Assembly: GCF_021245725.1 (NCBI RefSeq)
Contig: NZ_JAJGSX010000003.1
Coordinates: 124,001-188,000 of the forward strand
DNA from: Pseudonocardia sp. TRM90224
GTDB taxonomy: Bacteria; Actinomycetota; Actinomycetes; Mycobacteriales; Pseudonocardiaceae
Length of the DNA: 64,000 nucleotides
Direction of reading: 5' to 3'
This document shows, in pieces, positions 7,673 to 15,327 of this stretch (within the stretch, counting starts at the first letter, position 1; each line of letters starts with the position of its first letter). Under the pieces are notes generated by a model. The model did no database searches, was not told the DNA's origin, and worked only from the letters and a program-made list of their open reading frames with translations. The position numbers and the translations under genes are program-made.

Positions 7673-8706
7673 TGCCGGATGGTCCCGAGGCCGTTCCCGG
7701 CCTCGACCTCCCCGGTCTGCAGAGCTTCTTCGAGCGGCACGTCGCAGGAACGACCGGGCCGCTGGTGGGCGAGCTGCTCTCCGGCGGCCGGTCCAACCTC
7801 ACCTACCGGATCAGCGACGGCGCCAGCTCGTGGGTGCTGCGCCGGCCGCCGCTGGGTGGGCTCACCCCGTCGGCGCACGACATGCGGCGCGAGTACCGGG
7901 TGGTCGAGGCCCTGCACGGCAGCGCCGTCCCGGTCGCCCGGCCCGTCGCCTACACCGACGACGAGGAGGTCATCGGCGCGCCCTTCGCCGTGGTCGAACA
8001 CGTCGACGGGCGGGTCCTGCGCACCCAGCGCGACATCCGGGACGTACCGACCGATGAGCTCCGGCAGATCTCGGACTCCCTCATCGCCGTCATGGCCGAG
8101 CTGCACCGGATCCGCCCCGACGATGTCGGGCTGGGCGACTTCGGCCGACCGGCCGGCTACCTGCGACGTCAGGTGGCGCGGTGGACAGATCAATGGGAGC
8201 GAACAGCGACAACGCCGGTGCCGGACGTCGACCGGCTGGGCAGGGTCCTCGCCGCGCGCTGCCCCGACGAGAGCGCGCACAGCATCGTCCACGGCGATCT
8301 CCGCATCGACAACACGATCCTCCGGGCCGACCACCTCACCTCCGTCCGCGCGCTGCTCGACTGGGAGATGGCGACGCTCGGCGACCCGCTCTCCGACCTC
8401 GCGCTGCACCTCGTCTACCGCGACGAGGCGTTCTCCCCCGTGCTCGGCGGTCAGGCCGCCTCGACCGACCCGCGGATGCCCACCGCCGATCACATCGTCG
8501 AGCGGTACGCCGCCGAGTCGGGCCGGTCGGTCGACCAGCTCGACTTCCACCTCGGGCTGGCGTACTTCAAGACCGCCGTGATCGCGGCGGGGATCCACAC
8601 CCGACACGCCGGCGGCCACACCGCCGGCGGCGACTTCACCGGTGTCGAGGAGGCCATCCCGCTGCTGGCCGCGGCCGGGCTCGCCGCCTACTCACCGGGC
8701 CGCTGA
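7672..8706 (+). CDS. ACAD10/11-like phosphotransferase-family kinase
   Basis: 344 residues. The N-lobe 'ELLSGGRSNLTYRISDG' and 'WVLRRPPLGGLTPSAHDMRR', catalytic loop 'VHGDLRIDNTIL' and metal site 'ALLDWEMATLGDPLSDLALH' match the kinase domain found in ACAD10/ACAD11 and in bacterial genes next to acyl-CoA dehydrogenases. ACAD11-type kinases phosphorylate hydroxyacyl-CoAs. Here it follows an acyl-CoA ligase, which suits an acyl-CoA substrate, but no dehydrogenase gene is nearby. ATG 7672 is preferred; an in-frame GTG at 7633 would add 13 residues. It ends 11 bases from the convergent methyltransferase gene. Confidence 0.8.
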   Translation: MPDGPEAVPGLDLPGLQSFFERHVAGTTGPLVGELLSGGRSNLTYRISDGASSWVLRRPPLGGLTPSAHDMRREYRVVEALHGSAVPVARPVAYTDDEEVIGAPFAVVEHVDGRVLRTQRDIRDVPTDELRQISDSLIAVMAELHRIRPDDVGLGDFGRPAGYLRRQVARWTDQWERTATTPVPDVDRLGRVLAARCPDESAHSIVHGDLRIDNTILRADHLTSVRALLDWEMATLGDPLSDLALHLVYRDEAFSPVLGGQAASTDPRMPTADHIVERYAAESGRSVDQLDFHLGLAYFKTAVIAAGIHTRHAGGHTAGGDFTGVEEAIPLLAAAGLAAYSPGR

Positions 8707-8717
8707 CGGACGACGGC

Positions 8718-9386
8718 TCAGGGTTCGCGCTTGGCAACGAGGACGACGACCGGGCCGATCGGCGGCTCGGGAGGGAGCCGCAGCTCGGCCACGAGCTTCA
8801 GCCCGGCCTCCTCGATCAGCCCGACCAGCTGCTCCGGTCGCCACTGGTATGTCGTCCAGGTGACCGGGACCCCGCCGTAGGCCTCGGTGCGTGCCAGGTC
8901 GTCGTCGCCGACGTGCGTCGCGAGGATCATCTGACCCGCCGGCACGAGCGAACGGGCGAACGTCGACAGGACCTCCGGCAGGATGTCGCGGGGCAGGTTG
9001 AACAACGACCACCAGCCCATCACGCCACCCAGGGACCCTTCGGCCAGGTCGAGTTCGGTGGCCGACCCGACGCTGAAGGTGCACCGGGGGTGGAGGCGGC
9101 GCGCGTGCTCGACCATGCGTGGCGACAGGTCGACACCGGAGACGTCGACGCCGCGCTCGGCGAGGTAAGCCGTCACCTGGCCGGGCCCGCACCCCACGTC
9201 GAGCACCGGGCCCAGCTTGCCGGCGGTGTCGGCGAACGCGTCCATTGCGGCGCGCAGCCACGGGTGGCTCCGGACGTCCCCGAGGCCCGTCGTGGCCACC
9301 ATCTCCACGTACTTGTCGGCCACCCGGTCGTACGAATCGCGGACGGCGTCGAGGTCAGCAGGCTGAGAGACGGAGATCGCACCCAT
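8718..9386 (-). CDS. Class I SAM-dependent methyltransferase
   Basis: 222 residues. Motif I 'VLDVGCGPGQVTAYLAE' binds S-adenosylmethionine, followed by 'VDVSGVDLSPRMVEHAR' with the acidic residue that holds the ribose. 'YDRVADKYVEM' at the N-terminus and 'PEVLSTFARSLVPAGQMILA' are typical of small-molecule methyltransferases of the UbiE/Methyltransf_25 kind. The acceptor is unknown. It is the downstream partner of the XRE-cupin gene (59-base gap) on the same strand, so the two may share a transcript. Confidence 0.85.
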   Translation of the reverse strand: MGAISVSQPADLDAVRDSYDRVADKYVEMVATTGLGDVRSHPWLRAAMDAFADTAGKLGPVLDVGCGPGQVTAYLAERGVDVSGVDLSPRMVEHARRLHPRCTFSVGSATELDLAEGSLGGVMGWWSLFNLPRDILPEVLSTFARSLVPAGQMILATHVGDDDLARTEAYGGVPVTWTTYQWRPEQLVGLIEEAGLKLVAELRLPPEPPIGPVVVLVAKREP

Positions 9387-9445
9387 GGTGCGGCACGGTA
9401 GCGAGCAGGTCCGACACTCAGCGCTGGGTCAGCCCGATCAGCCGG

Positions 9446-10009
9446 TCAGTACTGGCCGGTCGTGATCGTCGGATAGGCCATCAGCACCACGGCCCGCGCC
9501 GGCTCGGCGCCGAGGGTCTCGTAGACGTGCGGGACGTCGGCGGCGAAGCGCAGGACGTCCCCGGCGGCCAGCTCCTCCGCCTCGTCCTGCGGCCCGGCCC
9601 GGAGCCGACCCTCGATCAGGAACAGGTGCTCGACGACACCTCGGGGATGGGCGCCGGACTCGCGCCGGCCGCCCACCGGGACGACGATGTCGAGCGCCTC
9701 GATCAGCGGGACGCCCGTGATCTGGGTGAGCAGCCTGGCCTGCACGGGGTCGGCGGCGACGGCGAGGTCGGCGGCGCGGGTCACCGCAACGCGCATCGGC
9801 GGCTGCGCGACCAGCGCTCCCCAGGAGACGTTCAACGCGTCGGCGAGAGCGTAGATCGTCTCCAGGGTCGGGTTGGCCTGCCCCGCCTCGATGCGCGAGA
9901 GCGTGGCCTTGCCGGTGCCGCTGGCCTCGGCGAGCGCGGCCACGGTCATCCCCCGAGCTGCTCGGATGGTCCGCAGGTTCGCGGCGACCGCCCGTCGTGC
10001 GTCATCCAC
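9446..10009 (-). CDS. XRE-cupin transcriptional regulator
   Basis: 187 residues in two domains. The N-terminal XRE helix-turn-helix is 'RGMTVAALAEASGTGKATLS' followed by 'RIEAGQANPTLETIYALAD'. The C-terminal cupin_2 domain has 'VEHLFLIEGRLRAGP' and 'LAAGDVLRFAADVPHVYETL', which would sense a small ligand. GTG start at 10009. A 13-base palindrome and a RidA gene lie immediately across the divergent intergenic space. It probably controls itself and the RidA gene, as XRE-cupin regulators often control amine and amino-acid metabolism. Confidence 0.85.
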   Translation of the reverse strand: MDDARRAVAANLRTIRAARGMTVAALAEASGTGKATLSRIEAGQANPTLETIYALADALNVSWGALVAQPPMRVAVTRAADLAVAADPVQARLLTQITGVPLIEALDIVVPVGGRRESGAHPRGVVEHLFLIEGRLRAGPQDEAEELAAGDVLRFAADVPHVYETLGAEPARAVVLMAYPTITTGQY

Positions 10010-10038
10010 GGCGCGACCCTATCCCTTGCACAGAAGCA

Positions 10039-10068
10039 TCATGAATGAGACTTTAGCCTCGTTCATGA
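10039..10068. promoter_or_regulatory. operator-like palindrome between XRE-cupin and RidA genes
   Basis: Arms 10039-10051 (TCATGAATGAGAC) and 10056-10068 (GCCTCGTTCATGA) around TTTA pair at 11 of 13 positions. It sits midway between the two divergent start codons (10009 and 10094). The most likely ligand is the XRE-cupin protein. Confidence 0.55.
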
Positions 10069-10093
10069 GACTAGACAGCGAAGGGACAGCCCG

Positions 10094-10492
10094 ATGCCCC
10101 GTGGCACCAAATCAGTTGTGTTCACCGAGGCGGCCGGACGGCCGGTCGGACCGTTCTCGCAAGCCGTGCGTGCCGGCGACCTGATCTTCGTCTCGGGCAC
10201 GGTGCCGCTCGATCCGGCGACCGGCGAGACGGTCGAGAAAGACCTCGCGATCCAGACCCGTCAGGTCTTCGACAACATCCGCACCGTGCTGCGCGCCGCC
10301 GGAGCGGACCTCGACGACCTCGTGATGGTCACCGTCCACCTCCAGGACGTGGCCGACTGGGCAGCGTTCAACGAGGTGTACCGCACGTTCTTCGACGAGT
10401 ACCTGCCGGCTCGCATGACCTTCGAAGGCCGACCCCCGCTGGACTTCCTGGTCGACGTCGACGCGATCGCCTACAAGCCCGAGGAAGGCTAG
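10094..10492 (+). CDS. RidA-family reactive-intermediate deaminase
   Basis: 132 residues, the typical length of a Rid-family subunit, which forms a trimer in the cytosol. 'PVGPFSQAVRAGDLIFVSG' is the conserved N-terminal block and 'LPARMTFEG' contains the Arg that binds the substrate carboxylate in true RidA enzymes. RidA releases ammonia from reactive enamine/imine products of PLP enzymes. Divergent from the XRE-cupin regulator with a palindrome between them. No PLP enzyme lies next to it, so its partner is elsewhere. Confidence 0.85.
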   Translation: MPRGTKSVVFTEAAGRPVGPFSQAVRAGDLIFVSGTVPLDPATGETVEKDLAIQTRQVFDNIRTVLRAAGADLDDLVMVTVHLQDVADWAAFNEVYRTFFDEYLPARMTFEGRPPLDFLVDVDAIAYKPEEG

Positions 10493-10589
10493 CGCCGCCA
10501 CCGGAAAGTGGCCGAAAGTACGATCCCGCCGGCCCGAACCGAGAATGTGACCGGTTGTCGGCGCCTGGCCGGGTTCGCACGATTTGCCC

Positions 10590-11627
10590 ATGCCTCGTGA
10601 CGATCTCCATCCTCGCCGGCCACGTCTCGTCGGGCTCGACGTAGTGCGCGGATTCGCACTGTGCGGGGTGCTGGTCGCGAACGTCAAACCGATCGCCAAC
10701 GTCGACGACGCCTCGGTGGTGTCGTCCGCGACCCAGGAAAGCGCCGTCGACTGGTTGCACCTGCTGGTCGATCTGCGCTTCTACCCGATCTTCTCGGTGC
10801 TTTTCGGGATCGGGTTCTCACTGCTGCTGGAATCCGCCGCACGTCGTGCCGCTCGTCCGCGGCTGGTTCTCTTGCGGCGGCTCCTCGTGCTGCTGGTGAT
10901 CGGACTGGCGCACATGCTGCTGCTATGGCGGGGCGACATCCTGGCCGTGTACGCGGCCGCCGGGCTGGTGGTGCTGCTGCCTTCCAGCTGGCTGCCGCGA
11001 TGGGTGGTGGCCGGGCTCGCCGCCGTGCTCCTCGCGGCCGCGCTGCTCCTCGGCGGCGGGCATTTTGCGCTCGTGCCCGGGTTGTTCCTGCTGGGCGCGG
11101 CGCTGACCCGGTACGGGGTGGTCGCCCGGATCGAGCGAACAGCGCGGGTTCCGGCGGTGCTGGGCGCGGTGTTCGCGGTCGGGGCGGCACCTCTGCTCTG
11201 GCTGCAGGTCGGGTTCGAGCGGACCGGTGATGTCGACGGCCCGATCGCGCGGATCGTGTACCCGGGGGCAGGGTTGCTGCTGGCGGGGCTGTACGTGTGC
11301 CTCCTGCTGGTGCTGCTGCAGACGCCACTGCGCCGGGCGTTGCGGGTGGTCTTCGAGCCGCTCGGTCGGATGGCGTTGACCAACTACCTGACCGCCACGG
11401 TCCTGGTGCTGGGTGTCTACCTGTTGGTTGGTCACCCGGAGCGTTGGTCGTCGAAGACGGTGCTCGTGATCGCCGGTTTCGTCCTCGCGGTCCAGTGGCT
11501 GTTCTCGTCCCTCTGGCTGCGCCGCTACAGCCAGGGCCCGCTGGAGTGGCTGTGGCGCTGGGCCACCTGGGCACGGCGCCCGCCCCTGCGCCGCACCCCC
11601 GGGCCTCGGGCGGTTGTCGGTGGCTAG
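10590..11627 (+). CDS. DUF418-domain membrane protein
   Basis: 345 residues. Begins 'RPRLVGLDVVRGFALCGVLV', the characteristic start of the DUF418/YeiB group, followed by 'FYPIFSVLFGIGFSLLL'. The C-terminus has 'EPLGRMALTNYLTATVL', the DUF418 block. About eight to ten membrane helices. The family is related to acyltransferase_3 proteins and may move or modify envelope components; the role is not established. ATG 10590 is preferred to a TTG six bases earlier. Its end overlaps the histidine kinase start by 14 bases, so it may belong to the same transcript. Confidence 0.8.
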   Translation: MPRDDLHPRRPRLVGLDVVRGFALCGVLVANVKPIANVDDASVVSSATQESAVDWLHLLVDLRFYPIFSVLFGIGFSLLLESAARRAARPRLVLLRRLLVLLVIGLAHMLLLWRGDILAVYAAAGLVVLLPSSWLPRWVVAGLAAVLLAAALLLGGGHFALVPGLFLLGAALTRYGVVARIERTARVPAVLGAVFAVGAAPLLWLQVGFERTGDVDGPIARIVYPGAGLLLAGLYVCLLLVLLQTPLRRALRVVFEPLGRMALTNYLTATVLVLGVYLLVGHPERWSSKTVLVIAGFVLAVQWLFSSLWLRRYSQGPLEWLWRWATWARRPPLRRTPGPRAVVGG

Positions 11628-12816
11628 CGGCCGGCGCGCCGGCGTTGATGGTTGGGATCGGCGGCTCGGGCTCGTGGTCGACGTGGTGCTCGCCGTCGCG
11701 TCCGCCGCGACGCTGCTCGTGACGGCGGTCGCGATCGGGGTGAGCTGGGGCGGCGTCTACTGGCTGTTCGACGCCGCCGCGGGGCTGGTGGTGTGCTGGC
11801 TCGCGCTGTGGTGGCGAGGTCAGGATCGGGCTGCGGCCGCGGGTCTGGTCGTCGCGGTGGTCGCCGTCCTTGTCGCGTGGGCCGCCGACCTGCCTCAAGA
11901 GCCCGGCCCGGCCACGGTGCTGGGCCTGGCGGTGCTCGTCGGCTCGGCGGTTCGAGCGCTCCCTGCTCGACGGGCCGTTGCAGTCGCGGCCGCGGGGTTC
12001 GCAGTGGTCGCCGGCACCTGGTTCGCCGCCACGCCCTCCTCCGCGGGGATCACGGCGGTGACGACGCTGAACGCCTTGGGCTGGCTCGGCGCGATCGTGG
12101 TCGGGTTGTCGGGCCGGCTGCGGGACGCCCGCCGCCGGGCCTTCGTCGACGAGGTCCGCCGCGAGGAGCGCATGGAGCTGGCCAGGGAGCTGCACGACGT
12201 CGCCGCCCACCACCTCACCGGGATCGTCATCCAGGCCCAGGCTGCCCAGCTCGCCGTCCGCAAGAACGCGGACGACGTCGGCCGGTCGCTGGCCGACATC
12301 GAGGCTGCCGGCTCCGAGGCATTGGGCGCGATCCGCCGGGTCGTCGGGTTGCTGCGCGACGGCGACGACGTCGTCTCGGCCGCGGCGGGGTGCGAGCAGA
12401 TCGGCGAGCTGGTCAGGCGATTCCAGGACCACGGGCACGGCCCCGCGGTGCAGCTCCGGATGCCTGCTGATGGGCAGGTGTGGCCGGCAGAGGTGAGCAG
12501 CACCGTCTACCGGATCGTCCAGGAATCGCTGACCAACATCGCCCGGCACGCCCCGGCGGCGGGCTCGGTCACGATCGACGTCGCCCAGGACCATGAGGCC
12601 CTCACCATCGAGGTCACGGACGACGCCCCGACCACCCCGACCCGCTACCGCCGCGGCGGGCACGGACTGAGCGGGCACGGACTGCGCGGGCACGGATTGA
12701 TCGGGATGCGCGAGCGGGTCGAGGCCCTCGGCGGCACGCTGCAAGCGGGCCGGCGCGCGGATGCCGGTTGGTCGATCCGGGCCGACCTGCCCTTCGCCGC
12801 ATCCGGGCGCGAATGA
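11614..12816 (+). CDS. NarL-family sensor histidine kinase
   Basis: About 400 residues. The N-terminal half carries four to six membrane segments with no large sensor loop. A HisKA_3 dimerisation motif follows: 'RMELARELHDVAAHHLTGIV', with the phospho-acceptor His in 'ELHD'. The ATPase domain has an N-box 'VQESLTNIARHAP' and a G-box 'GHGLIGMRERV'. The G-box is preceded by two extra G-H-G-L units coded by a 15-base DNA repeat (12656-12700), which is unusual. The start is TTG 11614 or GTG 11620. It overlaps the response regulator by ATGA, so the pair forms one system. Confidence 0.9.
   Translation: MSVASGRRAGVDGWDRRLGLVVDVVLAVASAATLLVTAVAIGVSWGGVYWLFDAAAGLVVCWLALWWRGQDRAAAAGLVVAVVAVLVAWAADLPQEPGPATVLGLAVLVGSAVRALPARRAVAVAAAGFAVVAGTWFAATPSSAGITAVTTLNALGWLGAIVVGLSGRLRDARRRAFVDEVRREERMELARELHDVAAHHLTGIVIQAQAAQLAVRKNADDVGRSLADIEAAGSEALGAIRRVVGLLRDGDDVVSAAAGCEQIGELVRRFQDHGHGPAVQLRMPADGQVWPAEVSSTVYRIVQESLTNIARHAPAAGSVTIDVAQDHEALTIEVTDDAPTTPTRYRRGGHGLSGHGLRGHGLIGMRERVEALGGTLQAGRRADAGWSIRADLPFAASGRE
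12656..12700. repeat. three 15-base units in kinase G-box
   Basis: Units 12656-12670, 12671-12685 and 12686-12700 differ at only one or two bases. They code for repeated G-H-G-L steps in the ATP-lid of the kinase. Family members normally have one. Confidence 0.85.
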
Positions 12817-13469
12817 CCATCAGAGTGCTGCTGGCCGACGACCAGGCGATGGTGCGCGGCGGCCTGCGCATGATCCTGGAGGATCAGCCCGACATCAGCG
12901 TGATCGCTGAAGCGGCCGACGGCGTGGAGGCGGTCGCGCTGGCTCGGCAGCTTCGCCCCGACGTGTGTCTGGTCGACATCCGGATGCCCCGCCTCGACGG
13001 CATCTGTGTCACCCGTGCGCTGGCGGGTCCCGGCGTCGGCGCACCGCTGCGGGTGGTCGTGGTGACCACCTTCGACCTCGACGACTACGTCTACGGCGCG
13101 CTGCGCGGTGGGGCGGTCGGGTTCATCCTCAAAGACGCCGGCCCCGCCTTGCTGGTGGAGGCCGTCCGGGCCGCGAGCGTCGGGGACGCCCTGGTCTCAC
13201 CTTCGGTCACCATGCGGCTGCTCCGCCACGTGACGGCCACCCGACCGCAAGCCGTCGGCCGGCCCACGACGCCGCTGACGGACCGGGAGATCGAGGTCGT
13301 CCGCGCCACCGCACGGGGATGCACCAATCGTGAGATCGCCGCCGAGCTGTTCATCTCGCTGAGCACGGTGAAGAGCCACGTGGCAACCATCCAAGGCAAG
13401 CTCGGGGTCCGCAATCGCGTCGGGATCGCCGCCTGGGCGTGGGAGAACCGCGTGGCGGAACCCACTTGA
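12813..13469 (+). CDS. NarL/LuxR-family response regulator
   Basis: 218 residues. Receiver domain: 'IRVLLADDQAMVRGGLRMIL' has the acidic pair, 'PDVCLVDIRMPRLDGI' the phospho-acceptor Asp, 'VVVTTFDLDDYVY' the Thr, and 'GAVGFILKDAGP' the conserved Lys. C-terminal LuxR HTH: 'LTDREIEVVRATARGCTNRE' and 'ELFISLSTVKSHVATIQGKL'. ATG 12813 overlaps the kinase stop. It would bind DNA as a dimer once phosphorylated. Likely targets include the upstream DUF418 gene, by position only. Confidence 0.92.
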   Translation: MTIRVLLADDQAMVRGGLRMILEDQPDISVIAEAADGVEAVALARQLRPDVCLVDIRMPRLDGICVTRALAGPGVGAPLRVVVVTTFDLDDYVYGALRGGAVGFILKDAGPALLVEAVRAASVGDALVSPSVTMRLLRHVTATRPQAVGRPTTPLTDREIEVVRATARGCTNREIAAELFISLSTVKSHVATIQGKLGVRNRVGIAAWAWENRVAEPT

Positions 13470-13480
13470 TGAACAAGCCG

Positions 13481-13486
13481 TAGGGT
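13481..13486 (+). promoter_or_regulatory. -10 box for leaderless DinB gene
   Basis: TAGGGT fits TANNNT and ends 8 bases before GTG 13495. There is no Shine-Dalgarno in between. Confidence 0.4.
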
Positions 13487-13494
13487 CAGGTGCC

Positions 13495-13980
13495 GTGACC
13501 CCTTCAGGTGATGTTCGCGTCGCCGCTTTCGGAGACCGTGGCGAGGCTGCGGTGCTCGCCGAGTTCCTCGGCTACAAGCGCGAGGCGATCATCAAGAAGG
13601 TGGTCGACCTGCCCGACGCGGTCGCGCACCGAGCCTGCGTGCCCTCGGGAACCAGCCTGGCCTGGCTGGTCAAACACTTGACCGCCTCGGAACGGCTCTG
13701 GTTCGGCGGAGCCACTAGGGACGAGTGGAAGGCGGTGTCGGTGCTCGACGCCGACGAGACCGTCGCGGATCTGGTTGCCGGCTACCGGAACGCCTCGCAG
13801 GAGTCCGACACGATCATCGCCGGCTGGACCGATCTCGGTCAGGTCATCGACGAACCGAACACGGCTCGGCACCCCGCCACAGCGCGGTGGATCATGCAGC
13901 ACATGATCAGCGAGACGGCCCGCCACGCCGGCCACGCCGACATCCTGCGCGAGCAGATCGACGGAGTGATCGGCCGATAG
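13495..13980 (+). CDS. DinB-family protein (DUF664)
   Basis: 161 residues with a four-helix DinB/YfiT-like layout. The metal-binding His positions appear in 'SLAWLVKHLTASERLWFGG' and 'MQHMISETARHAGHADILRE'. The family includes mycothiol- and bacillithiol-dependent enzymes and metal-bound hydrolases. The substrate is unknown; an actinomycete would use mycothiol. GTG 13495 lies 25 bases after the response regulator stop with its own -10 box, so it may be transcribed separately. Confidence 0.8.
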   Translation: MTPSGDVRVAAFGDRGEAAVLAEFLGYKREAIIKKVVDLPDAVAHRACVPSGTSLAWLVKHLTASERLWFGGATRDEWKAVSVLDADETVADLVAGYRNASQESDTIIAGWTDLGQVIDEPNTARHPATARWIMQHMISETARHAGHADILREQIDGVIGR

Positions 13981-13983
13981 GTC

Positions 13984-14011
13984 GATGGCCCGGCCAGCCG
14001 AGATGGCCATC
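13984..14011. terminator. weak stem-loop between convergent genes
   Basis: GATGGCC (13984-13990) pairs with GGCCATC (14005-14011) across a 14-base loop, just after the DinB stop and before the convergent gene's stop. No U-tract. Confidence 0.35.
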
Positions 14012-14044
14012 GGGCGGACGAAGGACACGCCGGCAGGCTCGGGT

Positions 14045-14611
14045 TCAGCAGGGTTGCACGTCGGTGATCGACCAGGCCATGCCGTAAATCGGTGCGGTCA
14101 CGACCCGACCCGGTGCCGGCCCCGGTGCCACTTCCGGCGGGGCGAACGGGTTGGACTGCCACCGCACTCCGCATCCATCAACCTCGACCGACCCGTCCGG
14201 CAGCTGGCGGATGGCGAGGGAGCTGTACTCGATCCGGTGGTACCGGCCGGGGTCGGCAAGCCGGGATCGCAGATGACGGACGGCGGAGCGGCAGTCACGC
14301 GCGCCGAGCGTGGCGGCGAGCGCCGTGCGGGCGTCCTCGTCGAGCAACGCGCCCGAGCACGCGGGTTCGCTCTCATCGGGAGTGGCGATCAGGCGCATCA
14401 GCTCCACCAACGCGCCTTCCGGGGAGCCGGGAAGCAGCTGCAACCGCGCGCCACCTCCCGCCCCGCCGCGCTCGGTCTCCAGCTGCGTCACTGCACCATC
14501 GACGAGCACAATTGCCACGCCGACGAGCGCAACGAGCAACACGGCCACGGCGAGGGCCAGCCGCGGCCACACCCAGCGCGGCCACCGGCCGGGATCCGGG
14601 GTGGTGCTCAT
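14045..14611 (-). CDS. hypothetical membrane-anchored extracytoplasmic protein
   Basis: 188 residues. A short basic N-terminus is followed by one membrane helix at about residues 18-39 ('LALAVAVLLVALVGVAIVLV'). The rest is a soluble domain with four Cys: 'SEPACSGALLDEDAR', 'GARDCRSAVRHLRSRL', 'DGCGVRWQSNPFAPP', and one at the very end. The pattern suggests an exported domain with disulfides, of the kind often called 'lumazine-binding/SnoaL-like' in actinobacteria, but I cannot assign it. ATG start at 14611. The gene stands alone. Confidence 0.65.
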   Translation of the reverse strand: MSTTPDPGRWPRWVWPRLALAVAVLLVALVGVAIVLVDGAVTQLETERGGAGGGARLQLLPGSPEGALVELMRLIATPDESEPACSGALLDEDARTALAATLGARDCRSAVRHLRSRLADPGRYHRIEYSSLAIRQLPDGSVEVDGCGVRWQSNPFAPPEVAPGPAPGRVVTAPIYGMAWSITDVQPC

Positions 14612-14932
14612 GACCGAGATGATCCCTTAGCGACCCGCTGCGGTCAGCCGAGTGCTGACGCTCACCCGAACTGAGAACCGTCTCGCGGAACCCACGCAAA
14701 GTCTCGCAGCTCCGGTAGGCCCGATCTTCACAGATGGCTGGCCCAGAATCACCGAAACCGAGCGAAGCCAAGGCAGCCAAGCAAAGCGAAGGCACGGGAA
14801 TGGACCACAGGAGATGGGGATCCGGGGGCGCAGCCCCCGGCCGGGGGTGTGGGGGCTTGGCCCCCACATAGGAAGACGATGATCGGCCAGAGGCCAACGC
14901 CGCAGGCGTGGCACACGTCGCCCCCGATCGGG
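14612..14932. other. 321-base gene-free stretch upstream of tRNA-Ala region
   Basis: No convincing coding frame. It holds a purine-rich run (about 14760-14820) and two adjacent hairpins (14822-14868). It may contain the promoter of the minus-strand gene at 14611 and the terminator of the tRNA-Ala transcript. Confidence 0.5.
14822..14868. repeat. tandem GGGGGC...GCCCCC hairpins
   Basis: Hairpin 1 spans 14822-14840 (CCGGGGGC-GCA-GCCCCCGG) and hairpin 2 spans 14848-14868 (TGTGGGGGC-TTG-GCCCCCACA). Both have perfect stems and 3-base loops. They resemble palindromic intergenic elements of high-GC actinobacteria and may end transcription from the tRNA-Ala gene. Confidence 0.6.
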
Positions 14933-15005
14933 TGGAGACGAGGGGAATCGAACCCCTAACCCCCGCCTTGCAAAGGCGGTGCTCTGCCAATTGAGCTACG
15001 TCCCC
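14933..15005 (-). tRNA. tRNA-Ala (anticodon TGC)
   Basis: Read on the minus strand, 73 bases fold into a cloverleaf. The acceptor is GGGGACG with CGTCTCC (one G-T pair), the D-arm is TAGCTCAATTGGCAGAGC, the anticodon loop is CTTTGCAAG, and the T-arm contains GGGGTTCGATTCCCC. The anticodon is TGC. CCA is not encoded. Confidence 0.95.
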
Positions 15006-15052
15006 TGTGCTGAGCGGGACGTAACTCGCTCAGCGTGAGCGCTGGGTGATGA

Positions 15053-15166
15053 TCAGTTGTTGGTGGCCTCGTGCCACAGGTCGTTCTCCGAGCGGGACGC
15101 CCGGATCTTCGAGAAGACGAGTGCGCCCGCAGCGAGGGCGACGACGACGAGGAGAAGCTTCTTCAT
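15053..15166 (-). CDS. DLW-39 family small protein
   Basis: 37 residues. Basic start and a single hydrophobic stretch ('MKKLLLVVVALAAGALVF'), then 'SKIRASRSENDLWHEATNN'. The D-L-W triplet near residue 30 and the short length match the conserved actinobacterial DLW-39 family, found near gyrA and the Ile/Ala tRNAs. The function is not known; it is probably a small membrane or secreted peptide. It lies between tRNA-Ala and tRNA-Ile. Confidence 0.85.
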   Translation of the reverse strand: MKKLLLVVVALAAGALVFSKIRASRSENDLWHEATNN

Positions 15167-15200
15167 GGTGTTCGTCCTTGCCTGTTCCGGGGATCGGAAG

Positions 15201-15274
15201 TGGGCCTAGCTGGATTTGAACCAGCGACCTCGTCGTTATCAGCGACGCGCTCTAACCAACTGAGCTATAGGCCC
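15201..15274 (-). tRNA. tRNA-Ile (anticodon GAT)
   Basis: 74 bases on the minus strand. The acceptor GGGCCTA pairs exactly with TAGGCCC, followed by discriminator A. The D-arm is TAGCTCAGTTGGTTAGAGC, the anticodon loop is CTGATAA, and the T-arm contains CTGGTTCAAATCCAG. The anticodon is GAT. CCA is not encoded. Together with tRNA-Ala this is the usual pair downstream of gyrA in actinobacteria. Confidence 0.95.
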
Positions 15275-15327
15275 CTGCGGCACGATCGAGGCTACCTCAC
15301 GGCCCCGAGCGCTCCGCAACCGGGATA

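Noticed and set aside
4900..8619. 1239-codon minus-strand open frame
   Set aside because: It is antisense to the cyclase, ligase and kinase genes, is very rich in Arg, Asp, Gly and Val and has no family motif. It is a by-product of high GC at the third codon position.
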